Part shown: positions 43,302 through 53,797 of the stretch, piece after piece
How positions within the stretch are numbered: the stretch's first letter is position 1
Layout of the letters: every line of letters starts with the position of its first letter
Assembly: GCA_031216915.1 (NCBI GenBank)
Contig: CM062289.1
Span: 59,762,241-59,826,240, forward strand
Length of the DNA: 64,000 nucleotides
Origin: Pictodentalium vernedei
Taxonomy: Eukaryota; Mollusca; Scaphopoda; Dentaliida; Dentaliidae
Direction of reading: 5' to 3'
Translations under genes and position numbers: made by a program
Notes under the pieces: generated by a model
Told to the model about the DNA's origin: nothing
Database searches by the model: none
What the model saw: the letters and a program-made list of their open reading frames with translations, nothing else

Positions 43302-43822
43302 ACGTGTAATAAACGCAGAACGAATCAGGTAAGTGAATGAGTTAATTAATGTGGCACGAGTGCCAGTGGGGAAGGATAGAACGAGAGGCCGATTAACCCA
43401 TTCACTCGCGCGTGTCGTTCTGTGTTTATTACACGCCTCCACGTTTTTAAAAATAATTATTAGAAGGACAATCAGCAATTCATTTGACATCTATCAACAC
43501 AAAGAACACATTCTGTCGCCAACCGAATTTGCGAGTGGAAACAGTGTTACTAAATCGTCCCCTGAGTTTCAATGTGTTCTACACGCCTACTGGTACATGG
43601 AACACATTAGAACTCTGGGGATGATTTTAGCTATCGCCAAGGACTCAAATGGTAATTGGGGTGCACGATTTGTAGAACATTCTAGTGAAATGTCGCTTCT
43701 ATTTAAATATAGTCTCTCAACGATTTCCGTTCCACACAAATGTGCGGAACGGATTTTTATTTTCCGCATGATTTAGTGTTGCTGTAGATGGAGGTGTCAT
43801 AGAACAGGCGTGTAATAAATAA
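43302..43822 (+). mobile_element. composite foldback element N, copy N3
   Basis: Hairpin head (ACGTGTAATAAACGCAGAACG and complement near 43415-43437), body blocks ATTCATTTGACATCTATCAA and CAACGATTTCCGTTCC, end GCGTGTAATAAATA. Lies between B6 and D4 with only a few bases between. Confidence 0.75.
43555..43624. mobile_element. family A palindromic element, copy A5
   Basis: 70 bp, TCGTCCCCTGAG to CTCTGGGGATGA, centre ACGCCTACTGGTAC. Same insertion position in element N as A2, so probably the same ancestral insertion. Confidence 0.85.
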
Positions 43823-43828
43823 ACATAC

Positions 43829-44095
43829 TTAACTGGATGAGTGCTGGAAGCCACTATCAGAGCTTTCACAAAAATAAAATATAGGCTTCCGGGAGCAAAA
43901 GCCAACATTCTCCATACTCGTGTTTCACAATGAGTCAAATATTTTGTTTTCATGTATTTTATAAATTTGATTTTTATAAATGTTTTAGTACAGTTTGTTG
44001 GAGAGTGCCTCTGTGCACTCTCCTCTAATTTATAATAAGCAAATATTGAATAACATATTCAGGCCACCAAAATAATTTAACGTTCAACCAGTTAA
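43829..44095. mobile_element. family D MITE, copy D4
   Basis: TTAA-CTGGATGAGTGCTGGAAGCC to AACGTTCAACCAG-TTAA. Central hairpin GGAGAGTGCC..GCACTCTCC. Confidence 0.75.
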
Positions 44096-44473
44096 CTAAA
44101 ACACAAATATTCTACTGGTTACTGAACTGAACGCCAAGAGTGGGAAATGATTTGTAAATATAAATAGATTTGAAAGCCATTCTACTCCCCAAAAGTCCAG
44201 TGACCAGCGTGACCAGTGTTAGAGGTGTTTTGAGCTCGTCACTATTGTCATGGTCCAACAATCTCCATGATTTATTGTAGTATCTGTGAAAATCATGCCC
44301 AATTCCCGTGATCCTATTTATTATTACTCATACTTATAAAAAGAACATGCTACATTTATAATATTGTTACCTAGTACAACTTACCCAACTAGAACTCTCG
44401 TCGCCACCTAAGAAAGGCAAGGAACGACCCCCCCCCCCCCTTCCCATCCCCGTACACACGTGCTCGATATATA
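44096..44473. other. no gene recognised; 13-base C run at 44428
   Basis: Plain sequence ending in a C run and ATATATATA just before the Tc1-like element. Confidence 0.5.
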
Positions 44474-45734
44474 TACTACTCAAAGTTTGCTAAGCACCAC
44501 ATATTTGACACATCATTGTGAAATTTTCTTGTGACACATTTGCGATATGTTTGGTGGATATGATTGAGGAATGTATTGAGATAGTCCCCGGTGTTTACAT
44601 TCGCTCTCTTGACAGGCAGACTTTTAGTGACAGTCATGGAAAGCATGTACCCCTTAATTTCCAGGATACGTTCGTGTACTGTCTACATGTACATGGCATG
44701 TGTAGGGTACTCAGTCTTCATTTCAACACAAACCCTTGTGTCTAAAGTAGAAATGTGGGCTGTAGGGATGGTGGAACGAGGGTCTACCCATCACCAGGTT
44801 AGTGAAGCCTTTGGTGTGCACCGTACGGTAGATTTCAGCAGTATGGCACACCAGTCAGACGACATGGTGGTGGCAGAGACAGCGCAACATCTGCAGCTGA
44901 AGACCGGTTTTTGGTCATTCAGGCCCGTGGGAACCGCTTTGACACAACAACCCAGCTTCGCAGTGACCTTCAGAATGCAGCCGGGGTAAATGTTTCGACA
45001 CCGACTATACGGGCAAGGTTGCTCGAAGGTGGTCTCCGAGCTGGGATGGACGTGCAGAGCTCAGTGTCCTTGGCTGCAGTACGTTGACTGCACAGCGGTA
45101 TTTTGATGAGATCCTGAATGCCCACTTCAGATTGTATGCAGGTGCATTGGGTGGTAGATTCATTCTGATGGACGATAATGCCCGTCCTCATGTTGTCCAT
45201 GCTGTCCGGGAGTACCGACAGAGGGAGGGGATTGAGCGTATAAACTGGCCAGCAAGATCCCCTGACCTCAGCCCAATCGAGCAAGTCTGAAATAAGTTGC
45301 AGCTTGCATGCAATTCCAGTCCGTCCAGTCCAACCAATAAGTGTCCAGGGGCTTGGTGCCATGCTGGTCCAAGAATGGAACAACATCTCACAAAGGACCA
45401 TCTGGAACCTGATTGGGAGCATGAGAAGGCGTTGTCAAGCTGTAATTAACAATAATGGGTCTCATACTCGATATTGAACCCATATCAGGTCGCTCCGTCA
45501 ACTTTTTGGAAAATTTGAACAAATTCCTCTTTTACAAATAATATCCATTTTCATTGGTTATCGTATTCAAAAGCTAAAAAATAATGTCAAACACAAACAA
45601 AATCTTACTTTCTGTGCTTAAATCATTAAAGATATAATTAAATATAAAATATATACACTTTTCATAACAATAGTTCAACTAAAACGAAAAACAGGTAGTT
45701 GGATATACTTGGTGCTTAACAAACTTTGAGTAGC
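44474..45734 (+). mobile_element. Tc1-like DNA transposon, decayed, about 1.26 kb
   Basis: Inverted ends CTACTCAAAGTTTGCTAAGC (44476) and GCTTAACAAACTTTGAGTAG (45714-45733), 22 of 24 bases matching, flanked on both sides by TATATATA-like sequence. The interior carries a broken transposase. Ends differ from those of MITE family C, so it is not their direct source. Confidence 0.85.
44735..45440 (+). pseudogene. Tc1-like transposase, broken
   Basis: N-terminal helix-turn-helix remains (VEMWAVGMVERGSTHHQVSE, AFGVHRTV). Then a VNVSTPTIRARLLEGGLRAG block follows in another frame. After a gap comes FILMDDNARPHVVHAVREYR and INWPARSPDLSPIEQV, the classic second D and third catalytic (E of SPIE) blocks. 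The middle part with the first catalytic D is deleted and several frameshifts are present. Inactive. Confidence 0.85.
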
Positions 45735-45785
45735 ATATATATACACTTAACACAAAGTAGTCGCCAAAGATAATTTCACTTAATA

Positions 45786-46520
45786 TATAGAGGATATGGA
45801 ATGAGTGTTTCTCTCATATAATATTTATGAAACGAGTCTAAGAATGTTCCATTTTGGCGAGCCTCTGGCGAGCCCAAACGGAAAATTCGGACGAGGTTCA
45901 TAAATATTATATGAGAATAACATTCATTTCATATTCTATTTATCACATGACACACACAAGTAAAAATTAGCCACGTAGTATGACTTTTTAATCCATCACC
46001 TAACTTGAGTTGCAGACGGCACCTGGAAAAAACATCCTCGTATAACTAAAAATGTTCATTTTTTGCTTCAAAAACATAGGTTATGACCCCTCATTGGAAC
46101 GAACTCGTCGAGCTCGTTCCAATGAGGGGTCATAACCTATGTTTTCGAAACAAAAAGTGAAAATATAAAAAAATGAATGGCGTTTTTCTTGTAAGTAAAA
46201 GATTAATACAATATAACCCATCCAAAATAGGACAGATAACGTAAATTCTCCCTACTGAAATTATGCAAATGTGACCCAGTTGTATTTTGTTTAGCCAACC
46301 AAATTGTCCAGTTTTTAAATTGACCAATGATAGCTCCCAACTCTAATTATGCAAATTATGAAAATGTGGCCCAGTTTTATTTTGTTCAGCCAATCAAACT
46401 GGCTAGTTTTGAAACTGACTAATGAAATCGACGGAAGGCTTTATTTATCACTGATTAATATGAAAACAAAATATCAAATGTTTTAAAGTGAACAAAAGGG
46501 AGGAGTCATATGATAAATTC
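45786..46520 (+). mobile_element. element E, long form, copy E2 with nested B11
   Basis: Starts with the family E hairpin (ATAGAGGATATGGAATGAG; TTTATGAAACGAGTCTAAGA and complement). It contains B11, then TTATGCAAAT and CCAATCAAA blocks matched in reverse by 24574-24890. Two internal half-repeats (TGACCCAGTTGTATTTTG and TGGCCCAGTTTTATTTTG) are about 90 bp apart in both copies. Non-coding. Confidence 0.75.
45988..46206. mobile_element. family B MITE, copy B11
   Basis: TTAA-TCCATCACCTAAC to AAGTAAAAGA-TTAA. Hairpin arms both read CCTCATTGGAAC / GTTCCAATGAGG where most copies have CGTTGG/CCAACG. Confidence 0.8.
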
Positions 46521-46581
46521 CGATATATACATCTCTTCTGAAATGAAAGTTATTTTATTCTGAAGAGATGTATATATCGAA
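46519..46581. repeat. foldback
   Basis: CCGATATATACATCTCTTC and complement around AAATAACTTTCATTTC-like loop sequence, just outside element E. Confidence 0.85.
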
Positions 46582-48175
46582 ATATATTAATTGAAATTAT
46601 CTTTGACGACTACTGTGTGCTTAGTGAATATTTTCTGCATATATGTTATTCATGTTTCTTTGGGACTATATATATATATACAAAAAAACAATCCGGAGAT
46701 ATAAAGCTATTTTGCAAAAAAAAAACAGTGACTACCTACACTCTTGTGATGCTTGGTTGGAAATAACGATTAGCTCTTTCCAACAAGGCACTGCAAAACT
46801 GCATCTTGTCCGATCATCTATACTATTGATTGAAGATTCTATTAATGAGATTCTCATACGTAAAGCTGTCTTAGAAGTTAATTATTTATTTATTTGTTTA
46901 TGCATTTATTTATTTATTGGAGCATGGCGACGCTTTCGCCAATCAGACTTACCGCATGTCAGAGACTCAGAAGGAATGTGTTGGTACTTTGCAGTGAATT
47001 AGCAGTGGCGCCAGCCCCTGCAGTTCCAGGCTGCAAGCAGCCTATAGCTTCTATTATTATGCCTAACGTGTGTAACATCAGCCGTGGTTGGTAAATTTGA
47101 CACCTTCTAAAAGTCATAGTACTGGGGTTTTTGGACAAAACACGGGTACTGCCGGAACGTTCTTCCCTGGAGACATGAGAACAAAGAAAATATAATCTCC
47201 ACTTCCATTGATCAGCGTCGATTACGCACGCGATGACTAGAATTTCCCAACCCCAAACACTGGCGCCGTGTCTGTTTAACTTTTTTCGTCAGCGATAGAC
47301 ACAAACGTAGCTACAGATATGCCATCTTCGGTGGGTGTGTTTTCAATTTTAACTGCAATGAATTCAATAGAATTAAAAAAAAAACTCACGTGCTGTTCAC
47401 CACTTCTAGTGAATCATGAATGTGACTTCAATCAGTTATATTTCCAAAAGTTCAGTAATAGTACTATTAGTCCTCCTCGACCTCACTGAGTCTCCGCCAA
47501 AAGTTCAAAATAAATTGTTTCACTCCGCGAAATTCTAACAACTGTCATCGTCCAAGAAACCTGAATTTATATTCCATCATACCACTTATCACACAAACAT
47601 TAATAGTGAATTGTAACATGAACAGCATGATGCAGTTGTAAACACTGACATTTGGTGGAAAAGAAACTCCAAAAGCGACGGCACGTGTATTTGTGACAAG
47701 TCATTTTCGAATTTGGTGATCTAGAAACTCCTAAAGCGACGTCATTCGTTCGACATTACGTCTCTAAAAACATGTATCTGGATTCGGCTACATTGTTACA
47801 AGATTAGTGGCATGTTGCAGTTAACGCTTAACAATGAAAGCTATTTTTTGTTCGGCATAATAAAATAATTAGAATGTATCTTTTCATGTTCTATAGGTCG
47901 ATAGTATCTGAGTTTGTGTGATTTTAGAAATCGCATAAACTCAGGTACTATCGACTGATAGAGCACGAAAAGAAACGTTTTTATATTATAAGATCTCCTG
48001 AGTTCAGGTTTTCGGACTTTGCTATGTAACACGTAGGTATCTTATAAGTATTTTACATGTCAAGCAGGGTATGCATCTTCAGCATTTTTCTTTTTTCGCG
48101 TTGTTATTATCATCGCTTTATCGTTGGATTCCTGACTGACATATTTTTGACGAAACTTTCTACAAAAAGTCCATA
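46582..48175. other. no gene recognised; a LINE/SINE-type tail and a foldback
   Basis: Near 46880-46935, ATTTATTTATTTATTGGAGC followed by GGCGACGCTTTCGCC looks like a reversed AATAAATAAATA retroelement tail. Foldback 47880-47972 has arms TATAGGTCGATAGTATCTGA and complement. Nothing else could be assigned. Confidence 0.4.
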
Positions 48176-48433
48176 TAGAGTGCGTGGACTGTGTATTGTA
48201 GCTTGGTCGCCGGTGGAGTGGAGTCATCACCCACCCACTTTCAAATTCTGTACATATGGACAAAAAAACCCCCACAAGCAATGTTTCTGCCAATGGACCT
48301 CCGGGTATAACCCGGAGGTCCATTGGCTGGAACTTTGCTTGTGATTGTTATACTTTGCAACAAATGTGCAATAATGCTTGGGAATCCCCGCTCCGTGGGT
48401 GATTTGGTGGTAGTACACTATCCACGAACTGTA
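48176..48433. mobile_element. family C MITE, copy C7 (decayed left end)
   Basis: TA-GAGTGCGTGGACTGTGTA to CACTATCCACGAACTG-TA. Hairpin GACCTCCGGGTATAACCCGG is intact. Confidence 0.8.
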
Positions 48434-49376
48434 TTAAAAAACAGGAAGTCCCGTGCTCCCACCTTACTATATGAGCTTGTCTGTAAAGCAGGCGACGAAA
48501 CTGGTGCTGAAAGTAGCCGACTCAATAATAAACGAACTGTCTACGATACATTTCATAAGGTTGATATCGTCAAGTTCGTATCACACTCTGGAATATTCTT
48601 CTCATGCATACGCTCCTCCAGGAAACAACAAAAACTTTTTGGACTATTCAGAGCACGACAACACGCGCTTTATTTATTGCAACATACAACTGTGAAAAAA
48701 CATTACATGCCACGTTGTGGCGAACTGACAAATCGTACACTCTTAAAAATCGCTTCCCCTGACAAATAATGATACAGACGAATAAGTAGATATTGGATTG
48801 TGGAAAAAAACTAGTTGCCTATACGTGCCTCGATACTGAAAAAAATCCCAAAAGCACACACGCATTAAATACCTGCCAACAATCTCAACTATTGAATGTT
48901 GACATTGATAATAATATATAACTGTGTAACAAAGAAACATACACGGAAAAGAGTATTTTATGTACATTTGCTTCAGTTTCATTCACAAAATTAACGTAGT
49001 GGTCACTGTGATGTTGTTGCGCTGAATGACCAAAACAACTTAAGCACACCTCAAAACATACTGCGCTCTGGTGGCTCCCGCCAGAAAGAGAAACTAGTTT
49101 CTAATTCCCGCACCGGCCAAACGCGAGAAATTATATTTCTCCTCGTTCATACGCACCCCCAGGAAACAACAAAAACTTAAACATGGAACTAACTATCTAA
49201 CACCTGGATGAATGTTCTCACAAAATATTTTAAATTATTTTAAAAAAGTCCGAAGTTTCTTTTTCTCCTAGTTCAGCTATTCGTATGCCAAGGCCTCCCA
49301 ACCAGGGAAGCCGCGACTTTCGCATAACTAAACTATCTCTTCTTCTGCCACTTCGACGAATGTATGATTCTGAATC
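48434..49376. other. no gene recognised; a short duplicated block
   Basis: CAGGAAACAACAAAAACTT with TTCTCTTCATGCATACGC-like lead occurs near 48595-48640 and again near 49140-49182. Frame 48323-48769 (+) runs through the MITE and is not credible as a gene. Confidence 0.4.
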
Positions 49377-49565
49377 TTAATTCCCCCGCCCCCGTTGTAT
49401 TTTCTGTACAACTCTCTTGCTTGTTCCCTTCATCCATCTAATCATTACATATTGCCTTAATTCATCACCATACAAAAACTCCACTTTACATGGTGACGCC
49501 ATTTTCTGTGATTGCGTACGACGAAAAACAACACTGAACGGTTTTGTTGTAAATTGGTTGTTCAT
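49377..49565 (-). CDS. small open frame, unrecognised
   Basis: An internal ATG with good context (AGAAAATGGCG, about 49502) would start MASPCKVEFLYGDELRQYVM and run about 40 residues, basic at the end (KRVVQKIQRGRGN). No family is recognised. It could be a 5' exon of an unseen gene or chance. It lies in the gap between the two SLC22-like genes. Confidence 0.2.
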   Translation of the reverse strand: MNNQFTTKPFSVVFRRTQSQKMASPCKVEFLYGDELRQYVMIRWMKGTSKRVVQKIQRGRGN

Positions 49566-49706
49566 CTAGGGAGGCAAATATAGCTTTGTTCATATCGGCC
49601 GAATTCAGGGTCATGTCATCCGAGTTTGTCATATGTGTCGAGCTTGATAATCGGCAATTATGGGAAAGTGAATCATATCTAATTAACAAATACTAATTGT
49701 AAAGAT

Positions 49707-49948
49707 AATATAAATTACTGTGGTGAATTGATGGTAATATGTTCTGAGGTTTGCGGCTCCGACCTTATGTTCAACCGAGAAGTGAACCTCAGACCATGTT
49801 ACCGTCAATTTATCACAATAACGTATATGTTTCAATAAGAACCTACCTATAGTCCCACACCCACATCGTGAAATGAACAAAGCACTTGACTGAACAAGGC
49901 AACTTCAACGATAACAAATGTAGTAAACGAACCTCTCGTGTACTCACT
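49707..49948. mobile_element. double-foldback element P, copy 2
   Basis: Reverse-oriented relative of 6427-6712: CCATGTTACCGTCAATTTAT, ACGTATATGTTTCAATAAGA and GAACCTCTCGTGTA in that order. The hairpins are partly deleted (CAACCGAGAAGTGAACCTC). Confidence 0.7.
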
Positions 49949-50138
49949 GCCGTCACTGGTCAACAGAAATTCAATAACTTAGATAAAGGGCGACGTTACT
50001 CCATCTGGGTTCAAATCTTGAACATATTCATGATTTCAATTGAGATGGACTGACCTCGAGCTTTTTATAAGTGGACTTTGAGTATAAATTCATAGAATGA
50101 TCACTGACTTTGAAAAATACGATTTTGTAGGCAGAATG

Positions 50139-50398
50139 TACAGTACGTGGAGAGTGTATTATCACTAAATCACTCTAAGAGTGGATATTCCACCCAAGCA
50201 ATAATTGCAAATTTGTTGCAAAGCATAAGCAGCACAAGCAAAGTTTCAGTCAATGGACCTCCGGGTTAAACCCGGAGGTCCATTGGCTGAAACATTGCTT
50301 GTGTTTTTGTCAATGTGTACAGAATTTGAAGGTTATAGCTTGGGTGATAACCCCACTCTGCGGGTGATTTAGTTACAATCCACTCTCCACGTACTGTA
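50139..50398. mobile_element. family C MITE, copy C8
   Basis: TA-CAGTACGTGGAGAGTG to CACTCTCCACGTACTG-TA with perfect 16-bp ends and hairpin CCTCCGGGTTAAACCCGGAGG. Cleanest copy with C9. Confidence 0.95.
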
Positions 50399-50689
50399 CT
50401 TGAAATCTCCTCCCATTGTTATCTTCCTTTCAAATATTTCAAGTGGTGATGTCAGACGATGCCATACGCCACTGGAGCAGTAAACATAGACACAGCCAAA
50501 CAAGTTCTCGTCCAATTAGAGGGCGAGGATTGTAGTCTTATTGCAACATAGAGAATCCGCATAATTGTTTACACAATTCGACAAACCCAAGTGCTTGTCC
50601 ACTATCTCAGTTTTGGTTTTCTTTTGTACGCGTCTTTTTATAGTATCATTCTGTGCACTCTCAAAGGCGAAATAGAGGATCTTTCAGGT

Positions 50690-50938
50690 TTAACCCTTTA
50701 ACTAACATAACGGCCAAAAACCGCCTGAAAATTAACCAGAATAAGCCTACCACAACCTAAAATATTTCGAAAGTTTCTCTATAAAACCAAACAAATATGG
50801 ATATCATTAGAACCAGCTCGTCGAGCTGGTTCTAATGATATCCATATTTGTATGGTTTTATTGATAAATTTTGATGTTTTTGAAAAATGTGAAATTTAAT
50901 TTATGTTTTTAAAAATATGGTGTTAGGTAAAGGATTAA
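50690..50938. mobile_element. family B MITE, copy B7 (third subtype)
   Basis: TTAA-CCCTTTAACTAACATAACGG to GTTAGGTAAAGGA-TTAA. Both hairpin arms carry a different sequence (ATGGATATCATTAGAACCAG and its complement). Confidence 0.85.
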
Positions 50939-51609
50939 AGGGAGATACAGTGAAAATTTAGTCCCACAACCCTGAAACAATAACGCTTTTCCCAATGCAA
51001 ATGGAATCACAAACGCCTCCATGTCAATTTCTTTTTCAATATTTGCGTACAACATATTGTTTATTACCTTTAAGCTGGGGTTTGCGTTTCTTGGAGCAAA
51101 AAGGAAAATAATTAGTTACTTAAAAACCTATTTTGCAAGTGTCGTTTTCCAGTCGATATGTAGATTTAAATATTACTGGCGTTCCCTCCGATCTACAGAG
51201 AGCTGGATTGCTAGAATGCCTGTTGGTCACATACAGCAAAGAGTTTCAACCGATGGCGACGAGGGGTGGTGCTATAAAAAACAATGTTAAGTAAAAATGT
51301 TCAATAAAAAATCTCGAAGGTTTTCAATATTGAGACGCCTAGCAATCGACGGTAGCTTTTTTACAAAGAATTTACTTTGATATCTTCAAAAATGGATATG
51401 TTAATGGTGTGGACATATTTTCCGGCGACACAAATTGGATATTAACAACATATTTTAATCAGGGGTGGGCTGGGCCAAGACAATTTACCGTGAAATGCAC
51501 CGGTGTGGGGTTGGGGGGGGGGGGGGTCTGCTCAGACCGGAAGAACATTTTTGATTTTTAGAACTGAAAGAACGTCTCCCTGCATCTCAACGATCAATTG
51601 CAGTCCACA
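50939..51609. other. no gene recognised; 14-base G run at 51513
   Basis: A frame at 51021-51290 (+) has no recognisable domain. The G run lies about 85 bases before family C element C9. Confidence 0.4.
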
Positions 51610-51869
51610 TACAGTACGTGGAGAGTGGATTGTAACTAAATCACCCGCGGAGTGGAGATATCACCCAAGCTATAACTTTCAAATTCTGTACATATCGACA
51701 AAAACACAAGCAATGTTTCAGCCAATGGACCTCCGGGTTGAACCCGGAGGTCCATTGGCTGAAACTTTGCTAGTGCTTGTTATGCTTTGCAACAAATTTG
51801 CAATTATTGCTTGGGTGGAATCTCCACTCTGTGGGTGATTTAGTGATAATACACTCTCCACGTACTGTA
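51610..51869. mobile_element. family C MITE, copy C9
   Basis: TA-CAGTACGTGGAGAGTGG to CACTCTCCACGTACTG-TA, inverted with respect to C8. Hairpin ACCTCCGGGTTGAACCCGGAGG is nearly perfect. Confidence 0.95.
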
Positions 51870-52038
51870 GAGGACATTTCGAAGTCATATATTTTTCATC
51901 TTCGTCGCTCATTCGAAAGGAAAAAGTGGTTGCACTGTGTGGAAGAGGATGGAATGTTGCTTGGAGCCATCTAGCAGACCATAGTTCGACCCAATGGGAG
52001 AAAATGTTGATTTTTTAAACTGACAGAACGTTGTTTCC

Positions 52039-52272
52039 TTGCAGCTGAGCATTCAAATGCAGATTAGACTGCTGATATATCGAAATATCTCCTTGTGGAC
52101 CGCCAATGACAGCCCACATACAGGGTATTTGGTTATATCGACAGTCTGCGCAATCAGAGCCATTCACATGTTGGCCATTTTCACAAAATTCCATGCACCA
52201 ACACGTGTCGGGCAGCATCAATGTTGGGGCCATGGGGGGATCTCCAGTGTGATTTTTTCCGATGAACCATAA
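52039..52272 (+). pseudogene. possible Tc1-like transposase trace
   Basis: The frame ends GHGGISSVIFSDEP, resembling the VLFSDESRF block around the second catalytic D of Tc1 transposases, and the preceding residues have a compatible spacing. No other catalytic block or inverted ends were found, so this is a weak call. Confidence 0.3.
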
Positions 52273-52766
52273 GGCCTGTCAGCCTCTGATTTTAATTGGT
52301 ATAATAGTTTAATTAGTGTTGGTAAAAACAAGTGCCGAGATTACGTGCACTCTTCGTCGCTTGATAAATTGAAAGCTATCATGATATCAAATGTATCGGT
52401 GCGAGGAAATACTGCGTTGTATGACTTGAAACCATATGGGTGGGGAGTTTGAATTCTGACTTTTTTGCAGACATTCCGGTAGTCCACTTGGATAGAGAAC
52501 AATAGGTTCTTCCCCCAGATTGGTGACAATCATTTTTTGCAAAGATTGTAACATTTACTTGCACACGAAATTGTTGCGAGCCGTATGAGAGCTTGCCTGC
52601 CTTGAAACATTTTCTTTTCGATTGATTCACTGTTTCCATTGGTGTCATTTTGCAGTTAGGATTTGTTATTTCGTATGGAACTAATTATGCAAGCACACAA
52701 GCCTACCTGATCAATCAAAGAAGAATTTCAGCTGACAGACGTAATAATAACGGCACGTGATGTATC
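52273..52766. other. upstream region of gene 2, no other feature
   Basis: Possible promoter-proximal DNA of the plus-strand SLC22-like gene. No repeats were recognised here. Confidence 0.4.
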
Positions 52767-52775
52767 TTTATATAG
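52767..52775 (+). promoter_or_regulatory. candidate TATA box of gene 2
   Basis: TTTATATAG lies about 100 bases before the ATG of the SLC22-like first exon, a plausible TATA box with a short 5' UTR. AT-rich sequence makes chance likely. Confidence 0.3.
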
Positions 52776-52874
52776 ATCGCAAAACATGTACATGCGATCA
52801 CATGAAACTGATTCGAGGCATTGTGAGACGATATAGAATATTGTACATGTTTCCTTGAGAAGAATTAATCTAAA

Positions 52875-53159
52875 ATGGCCCTTGTTTTCGAAGACATTAT
52901 CGAAGAGGTTGGAGGGATGGGGAGATTCCAGATTTTACTCATTCTAATTGTCACTGGTTCTAAGTTTTCGATGGCATGGGCATCGCAGCTTATGACTTTC
53001 GGAGGGAAGACTCCCCATTGGTGGTGTTTCAAAAAGGAGGCTAACGTTTTTAGCTATCAATTTGATGTGGATAATGGTTCATATCAAATGTGTACTGTGA
53101 ATGGTACTATGTGTCCGCACATTCAATACGAGAGTAATATGAACACAGTTATCGCCGAA
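52875..53159 (+). CDS. SLC22-like transporter gene 2, first coding exon
   Basis: Starts at ATG in the context TCTAAAATGGCC and runs 95 codons to a donor (GCCGAA/GTAAGT), phase 0. It reads MALVFEDIIEEVGGMGRFQI, TM1 (ILLILIVTGSKFSMAWA), then LMTFGGKTPHWWCF and a loop with NGS and NGT sequons and cysteines at residues 51, 73 and 80. This is the same architecture and exon end as exon 1 of gene 1 (FEDV..GGMGRFQ, FGGK.P.WWC). It is therefore a paralogue, on the other strand, with about 15 kb between them. The next exon (expected to start near a VCDR motif) was not found in the remaining 10.8 kb. In gene 1 the same intron is 21.4 kb, so it may lie past the right edge. A solute transporter of the plasma membrane by family; the substrate is unknown. 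Confidence 0.85.
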
Positions 53160-53619
53160 GTAAGTATATGATTCTATTATATGTAAATTCCGTTTAAGGC
53201 ACCCTATCATATCAGCTTTTTCATGCCGATGGCGTGTATAAATGATACTATCGTCCGTGATTAACGTATTTGATGCCATTATAGCCTAACAAACGCTTCT
53301 GTATCATCCAAAACCGACATACTGTTCGGTAAACCCACACTGACAACACAACAAAACGAATATATCTTTCTGAAAACCCAAGCATTCATCCCAGTTAGTG
53401 GCCGCTTCAATTGAGTCATTATATTCTCGGGCTGGCCTCTCTTCTGCACGGGATGAAACGCGTTATAAATTGCATATATCCCTCATCCTTGAACTTGCCA
53501 TCCTAGAGCTTTCTTTGAGAAAGTCAACAGCTTCGATGTCCAGCCCTATGTATTCCCGGAGTACAGGCCGTATTACTTGGCTGTCTGTTTCAACAAAATA
53601 AATAGAAGGTCTCAAACGA
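53160..53619. other. intron 1 of gene 2, no feature assigned
   Basis: A minus-strand reading near 53480-53590 (VETDSQVIRPVLREYIGLD) looks protein-like for about 45 residues, but no family is recognised and no splice-bounded exon is clear. Confidence 0.35.
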
Positions 53620-53743
53620 GTGATGTTTGGATATAAGATTTTTTGAAACGAGTTTGATGAATTTGATTCACAACGAGCCTTTAGGCGAGTTGTGAATCGA
53701 ATTCATCAAACGAGTTTCAAACAATCTTATATCCAAACATCAC
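53620..53743. repeat. near-perfect foldback, about 55 bp arms
   Basis: GTGATGTTTGGATATAAGAT and complement at the outside, GAATTTGATTCACAACGAGC near the centre, core CTTTAGG. Resembles family E in the GAAACGAGTTT block. In intron 1 of gene 2. Confidence 0.9.
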
Positions 53744-53797
53744 GAATTGAAGATTCTGTATACCACATGATTTTCGAATGTTTTTTACACTTTTTTT

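Noticed and set aside
46643..47002. 119-residue plus-strand frame
   Set aside because: It runs into an (ATTT)n retroelement tail and has no domain. A chance open frame in AT-rich DNA is likelier.
48323..48769. 148-residue plus-strand open frame
   Set aside because: The first third is family C MITE sequence, and the rest has no recognisable domain and no splice signals.
53398..53601. Protein-like minus-strand reading near 53480-53590
   Set aside because: Short, with no recognised family and no supporting splice sites. Mentioned only as a possible trace.
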